Origin: Limnomonas spitsbergensis
Taxonomy: Eukaryota; Chlorophyta; Chlorophyceae; Chlamydomonadales
Length of the DNA: 64,000 nucleotides
Assembly: GCA_037349105.1 (NCBI GenBank)
Contig: JAYJMM010000034.1
Location: forward strand, 2,604,001-2,668,000
Direction: 5' to 3'
The first letter of the stretch is position 1. Each line of letters begins with the position of its first letter. Below are positions 33,701 through 45,700 of the stretch, piece after piece. Made by a program: the position numbers and the translations under genes. The notes under the pieces were generated by a model that worked only from the letters and a program-made list of their open reading frames with translations, made no database searches and had not been told where the DNA came from.

Positions 33701-36700
33701 TTGACACCCAGTAAGGCAAGCACGACCAGGTCACGGTCCAATTCATCAGCAATCTCAAAGATATCGGCAGGCATGCAGGGGATTTTGGAGCAGCAACATT
33801 TCCTTCCTCTATTCCAGCGCACTGTTCCTTTGATACCCAGCTGGCAGCGCCAGCGTCAAGACGTCACAATCTGACTGATGTCAAAGTCGGCGAAGAAATA
33901 TCAAGCCCGAATCCCAGTGATTTCATTAGGGTTCAGGTTACAGCGCCCAGGGTCCAGGGTAGGCACAACGAGGTTGAAGTCAGATTTGACCACATCTTCG
34001 GCCCTGCGTGATCTCTACTATATAATTTTCACATTTGTTCCACATTTGTCTTATTGCTAGCGGTGCATGGCCGCCACGATGGGCATTGCACCTTGCCTCA
34101 CAACACGCAATGGTGGAACTTGCTAACGTAAGTACAACAGAGCTAAAAGAGCCTTGAGATGCGTTTATTGCTTTATATAGTTCAGCTCACTAATACAATA
34201 ACATATCTCATGCACTGTAATGTCATACAGTAGTGCCGGTGGATAGATTGTTTCTAACTTCGACACAAACTATGAAGCAAACCACCGTGACAGAATGGCA
34301 GACGGGACGGCAGACATAGGCACACAAGGACGGGCACAGGAGCCAAGAAAGGCAAGTCTGACAAGGGAAGCAAGAGGCACAGAGAGAGGACACGAAACAA
34401 ATCAAATGGAAGGGGAAAAAATAGCCCCACTAGATAGTACCAGATAGCTTAACGGCAATGTATATCCTAAGCATGTGTGTATACCGCGGCCTGTTATTTC
34501 CAAGCATGCATGGACTTACCTGTGCGGGTCATGTAGCGGGAGGTCTGCCTGGGCCAGACAGATGCAACGCAAGCCCCGGCTGGCCATGTCCTCCACCACC
34601 TGCAGCAGCACCTGCCGGCCCGAGGGGGACAGCGGGGCGGCAACGCCGTCGCTGTTGAAAACCGAGCTGCACCTGCGAGGGAGGGAGGGGCGGGAGGGGA
34701 GGGAGGGGCGGGGATGGTAGGGGTTGTGCGACGAGTCATAGGTGGTCGGGTGGGGCGGGATGGAGGGTGGAGGGTTAACTGTGTGGCTTGCATGTGAGGA
34801 AGGGAGTGAGGGGACAAATATGAGGGCATGAGGAGAGGTTGAGGCAAGCAGCAAGCTGGGATTTGGGTTGTCAACACAAGGCAGGGTAATAAGAAAAGGC
34901 GCGGAGAGACGGATGGTGGAAGGTTTGGCATTCAAAAGCCTGGCAGCTGCTCATGGATGGTCACCAATGTGAGTTGTTCGCCCCCCTCGGGTACAAGTCA
35001 ACCTGCAATGCGCTACCCTGCGGCCGCCAAAGGCCTTTTGGGTGGCAACACCTTGACACAGGCCCTGAAGACACAGGCCCAAGCAGAGCATGGCTGGCCT
35101 TGCAGTAGGCATCCAAATACTGTTTTGTCATTCTGAATTCGTTGTATTGAATTTTTTTAGCCCTCAAATGCCGCAAGTATTAAAACAAGTTTGATTTCAC
35201 ATAAATATTTTGTTAACCCTTTACGTAATTCTTTTTGTCAATACAATTTATTTATCACGCCTTCATTTTCTTAATTTCATCTTTTTTGAAGCCCCAAGTG
35301 TTACAAAAGCATTAAAAAATATTACAACAGTCCCGGAAAGGGCCTAGCAACAACACAAACTGGCGAGCCAGCAGAGACCTATCTGTGGCTATTTATCTGA
35401 TTTGAAACAAGCTCTGCCTCATCGAGATTTCTGGGGATCCCGGACCCGAAATTTGGCCTCGCTCTTGACAAGCTTGTCAGGCCACTGTTTCGCCGATAAC
35501 TCGACGCACGTGCAAGCTTTTGACAACATTTTGTTGTTGTATAAAAGATCTCCTTGTGGAGCATAAGACAGGCTATCGAACTCGGTAGAATTTCCAAGTT
35601 TCGCGCCAGCGAATCTAATCTCCGTCGACACGACTCACTTCCGCTGAAACACGGGGAAAATGACGATTTGGCCTTGGGGACAACCAGTAGATGGTGTCAT
35701 GCTGGAAAATTCGACCAGGCTGTTGCAGATATCAATGAACGGATGTCGAATCAACCAGTCGTACGCTAGCATGCAAGCGCGGCCGGTCATTTTTGTTATT
35801 TATGACGGTGTTTTGACGTTAATGATTTATTTGCCCTTAAAGTGACGCAATATTAAATATAACAATATATTCATATACCCTCTTGGATGTCGTCGCAAAA
35901 AATGAAATTGGAGTAACACTACGGTAAGGAATAGAGGCCGCATGGAGTAGCTGAACTACGGCTGACTACTTCCGTAAAACACTGTTGTCCACACTCCACA
36001 CCAATTTGTATGGTAGTGTGAATCAAAAGTGTGGATGTGCCCTGCCTCCCCTCCAATTAACGTTGTGCAGGGTGGAGGTATAACATGACCATTACCAGAG
36101 GAGTTGACAATTTTCGTCAGCGGGCTTCAGTCAGGAATCGGGAGTTCCAGAAAATCTTGTACCCACGCCGCCTTCCCGCACCCCTAGGATAACACAATCG
36201 TTCAATCCGCCCCAAAGATGTTTTTGCCGGTTGTTTATTACCGGTAAGCCACGCAGGATTTTTGTATTATTTCATCGTCCACGCCGCTCGCCCGATCTGA
36301 CAGATTCCGACTGATTCCGACCGATTCCGCCCATCGTCGTTTTTACGCACCCCAATATAAGTAATTATACTCCGTGCTGCCAGTTGCGCACCCCTCGCAA
36401 GCGTGATTTCCGCGCAAAGGCATCCTGTTAGTGTGGTGGCGTGTCACTTTGCTCCAACAAAGTGTACAAGGGGGGCAGGGGCATTTGTCTTGTTTCTAGT
36501 CCTAGTTACCAATCGCTCCAACTACATGACGGAAACCTGCCCCATGCACCAAATTATTCAAATACGATGCTTTGCTGGACCAAAAAAGACACAGAGACAC
36601 TGAAGACAATCTCCCATTACGTTATTCATGTTGACTTTCGTTATGTATCAATGTCTTCAGGAACCTTTGCCGCAGCCTGCCATGTTAGGGGGTCTCACCT

Positions 36701-39700
36701 CTGTAGCACCCACTCCGCTGCGCCCTTGTTGTACAACCGATACCCAGTGGGCGTGCGCATGATGCAGCTGCTCATCTTCCTGACTGAAGAGAAGCCAAAC
36801 AGCTGCGGAGGCAAGCAAGGGGGCAAGCGGGGGGGGGGTGGGGGGCAAGAATGGGGGAAGGGGAGAGGGAGGGGAAGAGGGTGCAAGGATGGGGGAGGGG
36901 GATCAGGAGGGGGGGGGGGGGGGGAGAATGGGGGAGAGCAAGGGGAGGGTGCAAGGATGGAAAGGGGGGGGAGAGGGTGCAAGGATGGGGGAGGGGGATC
37001 AGGAGAGGGGGGGGGGGGGGGGCAAGAATGGAGGAGGGGTGGAGGGAGGGTGAAAGGATGGGGGAGGGGGAGAGGGTGCAAGGATGGCGGAGAGCGAAGT
37101 GAGGGTGCACATAGGGTGGAACATAAAAGCAGCTACGCACCACAGACGCACCAGAGATTAAACAAAAACATTTACGGTACTGTTTAAGAACAGTAAATAA
37201 AACACAGTCAATTCTTGAAATCTCTGTCGTACAGGTATATAACCTCATGAAGCTACCGGCCTTTAGATACCAACCTAACATAAGGTCATGGAATTGCATA
37301 CAGAACGCCAAACCTCTCAACGCATATGCTCTCAATGCACCCCCAAAATGCCGCACTCCCAAACTGCAGCATCTCCGTCAAACAAATATCGAGGCTTCAG
37401 GGACCAGGGCTGTCAGACCACGAGGCCTTTCCCCCTGCACAGAGGCAAGGCCCTGCAAATAGTGACAACAACGTGAAGGGCACAAGCGCTGAGCGGGGGA
37501 ACGAGCCAGGAAGGAAGGGGGGGGGGGCAGGGAAGAGAACCAGGCTGGAGGGGGAGCGGGGGACAAAACCAGGGTGGGGAGGGGGGGCCCAGGACAAATG
37601 GCCAGGGAGGTCGGAACTAGGGCGCCATTGGCGTCAGACCACGAGGGAGGGGGGCCCCCTTGTCACACAGAGGACAAGCACCTGCCAACAGCAATAGCAG
37701 CAGCAGGAAAGACATGTGCTCAGCTTCACACCGCTGCAGAGCGTAGCTTTCTCCCCCCCCCTCCCCCGCCTCCCAGCCCGCATCTGATGCAGCCGTCCAT
37801 CTATCCCATCTCCAGCAGTACGGGAATCCGATCTCCCCCCCACTCACACACACGAATAGGAGCAGCATGCACCTGCATGCCGTTGTCGGGCCCCTGGAAG
37901 AGAAACAAAACTGCTTATCTGGAGCAGCCGTCCGTCCATCGCCTCCCTGGCAGCCGTGCGGAAATCGAATCCCCATGCACGCATCGGCAGCAGCACAGCA
38001 GGCCATGCATGAGGCCTTGTCCGGCTGCAGACCAGTAAGTAGCTGAAGTCTAGCTGAAAGATTGCTGGGCTGCACAAAATGAAGCAACACTGCTCACCTG
38101 GTGCAGCCTGTGGGCCATCTCCCTCCATCTCCCTCAAACCCTAAACTCTAAACCCTGCTCACCTGGTGCAGCCTGCCGTCCATCTCTTCCCTCACGGTGC
38201 GGAAATCGATGCCCCATGCACGTGTCAGCAACAGCAGCGCACACTCTGTGCAGTTGCCCGTTGTCACGATGCGGCCGCATGGCTCCTCGGCGATGTACGC
38301 CTGAGAGGGATGAGCCATTGAGGGGGGATCGGCATTAGTCTATGTAGGCCCGAGAGGACGTTTTACATGCAGTAGGGAGATTGCCGCAGCAGCTGAAACA
38401 CCGTTTAGGAGCCAAGCATACCTAGCCCAGCTCCTCGGGGCATTGTAGGCGTATGGGGGGGTTGAGGAGTTGGAGGGTGTTGTCAATAAAGGCCTGAGAG
38501 GGGTAGAGCAGCAGCAGCAGCAGCAGCTGCAGCAGCAGCGGTAACGCCCTGTCTAAACAACCTGTGTTTGGCGTGTCAAGAATGGTTTAGGGTTTAGGTT
38601 TCTAGATAGGCAGTCATCATTTGTTTGAATCATTGTTTGAACGATCGTTTATATGACTGTGTTAATAAATGTTTAAACGACCCTTTCAATCATTTTTAAG
38701 TCATCAATAAACCGTTGTTTGAACGAACCTTCGAATCATAGTTTGAATCATGTCATCACATACAGAGGGGCTGGATATGTACGCAAACGATATGACTGAA
38801 GCTCCATATCACACGTTGCATTGCTAACATAGGCAAGCAAAACAAGTCGGTCATGTCCATGACATGACTGAAGCTTTATGGTACATAAGTATGCAAAATT
38901 AGCCAACCAGCTATCATTGAGCCAATGAAACTTTTACCTCCTACCCGTCGACCTGACAAGCAGTGGTTCAGGAACTGAGCCTGTCTGGCTTCTGGACATG
39001 CTGCCAAGGTCTCTGAGCTGAAGCATCTTCTGAGTATCACACACATGCTCCTCACATACCAACAGAAATGCCACATGCGGTATTTGAACAGGCCGGCTGG
39101 GCCAGTTTGGGGATCATTCAGAGACCAAACCCTACCCCTTTCATCCTACCCAGAGACCAAAACCCATTCAGAGACCCAACCTTCAAACCTAAACCCATTC
39201 ATAAACCAAATTTTTAACCCATTCAGAAACCTAACCCTTGCCCTCGACCCTACCAGAATCAGACACCACACCCTTAGCCCCAACCCATTTAGATACCAAA
39301 CCCTGACCCTTAGCCCTAACCCATTTAGATACCAAACACCAAGCCCTTCGCCCTAACCCATTTAGATACCAAAACCCCAACCCTTGGCCCTAAACCATTT
39401 GGGTGCCCAACCGGGGCCAAGCCATGTCGCGCGCCCCGCCTACCAGCTTTCCTCCACGGTCTCTTTTATCTCAGAACGGCCACAGTTCAGCTACAGTTCA
39501 GATAAAGTTCAGCTACAGCTCAGTCATCGCCTAGCCTCTAGCCAGAGGCCGCATGCGCAGGCAGACATGATGCTTGGGCCCGTGTCTATGGGCCGGTAAT
39601 GATTGGTCCCAATCGGGCCTTTGGCGGCTGCGGGGTGGCCTGTTGGAAATTAGACCCGTAGCGCAAGACTAAAGCGCACATGAGACCTGTCCCTGACTCC

Positions 39701-42700
39701 CTGCTCAGTGTTGTCTCTGTCTCCACCAGGATCCTACACAACTTTTGAAAACCCTCAGGTGGAATTGGGTCACACTTCAAACTAAGCCGGGCATACCAGA
39801 ACAGGGCCTTATTTTCGTCTGGGATAAGCGATTTGAGAAATGTGGGAAAGTGTGGAAATCGTTTGGAGCGAATTTCTGACCCCGCCTTGCTCTCTCACAT
39901 ATGTCCCACCATTGTCACCACTGGAGGTGGCAGCCGTTCCATTGGCTGAAGTGTGTGAGGAGTGACCATGGTCCATACCCCAACTAACCAAACTGTTTCA
40001 TACCATGCTCTCCACCGTTGACGCCACTACAGGTGGCGGCAGGTCCGTGGGCTGAAGTGTGGTACGTGTGAAAGTGATTCATACCCCACCTTGCTGTTCC
40101 TCACCATGCTCTCCACCATTGATGCCACAAGAGGGGATATTGGGTATGTTGGTTGAAGTGTGGGGAGTGTGAAACTAATCCATACCCCATGTTGATGTTG
40201 CTGACCTTGTGTTCTCCACCATTGACGCCACTAGAGGTTGTGGCAGGTCTGCTGGCTGAAGTGTGACAAGTGTGAAAGCTATCCATACCCCACCTTGCTA
40301 TTCCTGACCATGTTCTCCACCATTGACGCCACCAGAGGCGGTGGCAGGTCCGTTGGATGAGGCGTCCTGCTGACCTTGCGCCCGGCCAACCAGCCCTCCA
40401 CCACTGTCATGCGGTTCTCTGTCAGCGTGCCCTGAGAAGGGTTCAGAAGCATAAGCAGCAAGGGAGAGGGGAATTAACCGGGGTTGCAGTAACAGCAACA
40501 GCAGCAGCAGCAAGGGAGCGAGGAGAATTAACCGGGGTGCAGTAACAGCAACAGCAGCAGCAGCAAGGGAGCGAGGAGAATTAACCGGGGTGCAGTAACA
40601 GCAACAGCAGCAGCAGCAAGGGAGCGAGGAGAATTAACCGGGGTGCAGTAACAGCAACAGCAGCAGCAGCATGGGAGCGAGGAGAATTAACCGGGGTGCA
40701 GTAACAGCAACAGCAGCAGCAGCAAGGGAGCGAGGAGAATTAACCGGGGTGCAGTAACAGCAACAGCAGCAGCAGCAAGGGAGCGAGGAGAATTAACCGG
40801 GGTGCAGTAACAGCAACAGCAGCAGCAGCAAGGGAGCGAGGAGAATTAACCGGGGTGCAGTAACAGCAACAGCAGCAGCAGCAAGGGAGCGAGGAGAATT
40901 AACCGGGGTGCAGTAACAGCAACAGCAGCAGCAGCAAGGGAGCGAGGAGAATTAACCGGGGTGCAGTAACAGCAACAGCAGCAGCAGCAAGGGAGCGAGG
41001 AGAATTAACCGGGGTGCAGTAACAGCAGCAGCTGCAAGAGAGGGCGACATTCCGCCAGCCAACCAGCCTTGAATTGTGGTCATGCGGTTCTCTGTCAGCG
41101 TGCTCACGGGGGTATATCAGCAGCAGCAGCAGCAGCGGTAGCGGATGCGTTATCAGGTATCATTACTTGTATCATTCTTTTATTCACACATCTATTACTA
41201 CTATTATCAACAGCAGCAGCAGGAGCAGCAGGAGCGGTGGGTCCCTTGTCAGGTCTTGGCACTCGCATTCCTTTCGGAGCACGTAGGCACCCTGCACACA
41301 TTTCTGTTTAATCCAAGCTCTAGCACCTCATCCATTTTCTTGTCATCCATTCACCCCTGCACTCCCATAGTCCCCTTAACACAGGATGCGGTGCTCAACT
41401 GCAGACAGTCTCTCTGGAGCAGAGGCAGCATGCTCAGGTCATGACCACCGGTCATGACACCCACCGTCTCATTGGAGCGAAGAGGCAGCATGCTCAGGTC
41501 ATGACACCCACCGTCTTGTCGGAGCAGATGGTGGTTGCCCCTCCCATGGTCTCACAGGCAGAGAGAACCCTGTAGGGGACAGGGAGGGTGGCTGGGTGAG
41601 AGACATGGCTTCAGGGCTCAGGGATCAAGGTTCAGGGTTCAGGGTTCAGGGCTCATGGTTCAGGGTTTATTTCAGGGTTCAGGGTTTGAGATTTAGGGTT
41701 AGAGGTCGGGTTAGAGGACGGGATTAAGAGCATAGGAGGAGCCACTGCAGTAGCGGCTACCCTTCAGGCGTTCGGGTCAGAGCCTGGGTAGTCAGAGCGC
41801 AGGAGGAGCCGCTGATGCTGCACAAGCGAGATGGCGTCACAAGGCTAAAGAGAGCGGTACAGACGCAGTACAAGCATGACACACCCAGAAGGTAGCGGTG
41901 GTGGTGCAGTGCAGCGAGGAGGGAGCATTACGCCGGTACAGGTGGAGTTCACCTAGGTCGAGACTGTACATGTGAGGTACGACCAGGGGGCGGTACAGTT
42001 GCAACGCAACAACTACGAGGGAGCAGTACACGTCCGGTACACCAAGAAGGAGGCTGTACAGGTGTGGTACGGCCGGGGGGGGCGGTGCATGTGCAGTACA
42101 TCCTGGAGGGATCGGTGGGACAGACATCTCAACACCACTTGACAACTGCTTTTCCTTTCCCAGTGGCAGGCCATACGTTAACACATGCACTGTACAGACT
42201 GGGGTACAGACTGGGGTACAGACTAGGTCACATTCAAAGATATCTGTGTAGTGCTGTTCAGAGTCAAGGTATGAATACAAGTATTGGTGTGGGTCAAAAT
42301 ATTGGTCAAAGTGCTGGTATTGGTCAACGTGCTGGTCAACATGCTGGTATTGGTATTGGTCAAAGTATTGGTCAAATTGTTGGTCACATTACTGGTCAAC
42401 GTATCGGTCAAAGTGCTGGTATTGGTCCAAGTATTTGCCAAAAGGCAAAGCGCACGCTCAAGTCAAAGATTCATTTGTGAAGTTCATCTGGTCACCGCGC
42501 TCCCATATCCATTCTCGTCAAAGCGCCAACGTTGCTCCCCGCACTACCCAGTGTCCTCGCTCGTTCCCGCATGTCCCCCCGCATATCCCTACGTACGCCA
42601 GGCAAGAGGCCTAAACTTTCACCTCACAAAGTTTGGACAAAACCCTTATCCCTACAATCGGGCCTCTTGTTTCACCTCACAAACCCTAAACCCAGGCATC

Positions 42701-45700
42701 ATGCCTCACCTCATAAACTTTAACCAAACCCTAAACCCTAAACCCAGGTCTCTTGCCTCACCTCACAAAGTTTAAATAAACCCTAAACCCATGCCTCTTG
42801 CCTCACCTCACAAAGTTTAGACCAAACCCTAAACCCTAAACCCGGGCCCCTTGCCTCACCTCAAAAACCCTAAACCCAGGCCTCTTGCCTCACCTCACAA
42901 AGTTGTTGTCCTTCATCATGCGGGTCATGCTGTATGCTAACGAGATTGTCACGGCAAGGGGAAGGCCCTCCGGAACCGCAACCACCACAATGGTCACACC
43001 ATACCTGCAAGGTTCACAATTTCAAACTTCAAAATTCAAATTGCAGCACTCAAGATGGTGCCACGCTTCATGTCTGTGTCACACTCCAAACCCTCGGGGG
43101 AGTGTGCACGACCAGCTGGCCAGGCCAGCAGTTCATTTCCTGGGCACATGCAGCACGTGGCTGGGCCTTAAATGTGTGCATATGCTCAGCAAAAAGCCCA
43201 GCAAGGCTCAGCCACATACCCAATATATGGCTAAGATTGAGCTTCACGGCACAGCCTGATACTGATTTCTGAAGACATGTAACTGAGCATATGCACACGC
43301 ACCTGAAGCTCGGCCTCAAGCACGATATGAGCCGAACTGAGATGTAGGGGACAGCCTGTTCCAGTCTACCAGTCACACGTACCTGAGATGCACACATGCA
43401 TCTGAATGAGCACTGCATTCTCAATGCGTCCCGGGTTTTTGCTTTTTGAATGTCGAATAAGCATCTGGGTTTCTGTACAAGCATCTCTGAAGTATGCAAC
43501 ACGTATCTCCAAACATTTGGGGCCCAGCACACTCACCGGAATATCTACAAAGTATCTAAATAGTATCTCCAGACATTGGGTCCAGCATACACACAGGCAA
43601 ATCTGAGAAAAAACTTAAAAGTATCTCCAGACATTTTGGTCCCAGCACACTCACAGGAAAAACTGGATGGGGCCATTGTCGTTGATCTCCTTGAGAGGGA
43701 AGCCTCGGTTGACAATTACCCATCTGATGAGGGGGGGGGGGGGGGGAGTATAAGGGTGGGGATAGAGGGGGGGGGGCATGATCAGGGCAAGGAAATCGGG
43801 GGTAGGGGGGAGCCTTAATTTACAACTTCATTTACAACGGACCTGACGTTGTCGAGGGACTGAGGGCCTGCGCGATGGAGGTATTCAAGCCCAGTCTACC
43901 ACCAGTGACGCCAGGAGGAGTCCGGAGACAGCGAGGAGGGGCCAGGTGAGTGGCTGGTCAACCCAGGCTCCACAGCACGTGATGAACACTCGGCCAGGGA
44001 CACTCGGCATTGACTCACCTAATAGGCTGTGTGCACAGGCGGGTATGCTGTCCTTGTGCCTTGTCTTGCAAAAACTAGAGCTGTTCAGGGTCAGCGACAC
44101 ATGACACAAAAGATCTCTGCTTTATACCAAATAGCTCTGCATTACACTGCAAATATCCCCACAATACACTACAAACAGCTCTGCATTACACTACAAATTC
44201 TCACCTGTCTTCGCCAGCTCCATTCGTAAATTGGAGTGTCGGTCGATTTGTAACCCCGAGTGCAGAATTTCAATAAAGGATTCCTTTAACCCCGATGGAG
44301 GGCAATTTAAATCCACAACAGCCAAGTGTGCGTACCCTGTCCCAATGTATGGCATTTTGATAGCTCATACAACGATGCAACATGTGATAGATGCTCTTCA
44401 ACATCGGCAGGGCATGTAAAGTATCTTGTCAATGCCACCTCATAGACATATCCTGACACAAATCAGGAAATGCACTTTCCGTATTATTTGGAAGATGCGA
44501 ATAACGGATGTAGGGTTAAGGCTGACTTCAGGGCACCGGTGTATTTTTTAAGAATTGGCTCAACCCGGATTTCACCACTTCGTCATTATTTGACGACTCC
44601 TGCGGTGACATTTTGAAACTCCGAGGCTCGGCCAAGGATTTAGGGTTTAGGGTTTTTAACACTCCAAGGCGCGCGCGGGGGGGTAGCACCGCCCCCCTGC
44701 TTGGGGTTCCCAGGGCCAATCCCGGTGGGGGTTCGGGGCGAAGCCCCCAAAGCTCAGAAACAACATGACATTTAACAAAGAATTTCGACATTGGAAATAT
44801 TCACTTTTTCAGAAAGCAGGGAAGGTGAGTTTTATTACAAGCAGAGTTGTTACAAGGAATTATGCCAACTGGTGACAACTGAGTTCTGAGACAAAGATAA
44901 GATGTCCTAACCGTGCGTCTAAGGGGACAGCTGAGCTCTGATTCAAAGTCTGCCCTCCCCTCTGGCCTTGAAAGCTGCTATACTGTTTGTGTACTACAGT
45001 GTCTGTTCATGGTCATCAAGCTGTCGCTTGTGTGTGTCCATATCCCTCTGGCGGACGCTGCCATGACACATGCACTTTTCCGGGCTCTCGTTGAAACCTT
45101 TTATTTCCCAGCCAGGGGCGCCGCATCTCCCTGCGTGCGCGCCCTCAAAGGACGAGGCCGGAGAAGTGTTTGCCCACTGGCCTTTCTTGCCCCTCCAAGA
45201 ACCATCCCTTTGAATTTCTTAGGTTTCTCCGCCATTTTATTGCAATTGATCGTGCGTGCGCTGCAACAAGCCTTTTGTACTGAGGGGTACCGCCACAGTA
45301 AAAAAGTAAATTGACCACGCCCAGCCGACCCCGAAACCCGCTGTACTCCCACAAATCATGGTATTTACTACGCCTACAAAAGAAAATCACTGAAGGGTAC
45401 TGGGTTGCCTCGTCTCGGGCAGGTTACTTTTCGGGGAGGGGCTGCAACATTTGTTCCTCAACTTTTGCCCAGAATACCACGCTGAATCCATCATGAGGGC
45501 CAAGAAGAGTACCGGCCTTCCCGGCAGATTGGAAACATGGGGGCAGCATGACACGCTCAGGATTCAAAATTCAGGGTTTGGGATTTGGGGTTCAGGGATA
45601 TGGATTCAGGTTTCAGGTTTCAGGGTGGCCAGCAGGGATCTGCAACACCAGCCCAGTACGCGCAGCGCTCACTTGATCAGCAGGGCCAAGAAGCAGCAGC

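Noticed and set aside
35419..35631. 70-codon minus-strand frame in the AT-rich island
   Set aside because: No recognisable motif and no splice-compatible neighbour.
36441..37187. 248-codon Gly-rich plus-strand frame
   Set aside because: Antisense to exon 13 and the G-rich array; no independent support.
42284..42775. VLVKVLV-repeat membrane protein
   Set aside because: Translation of a short tandem repeat in an intron.
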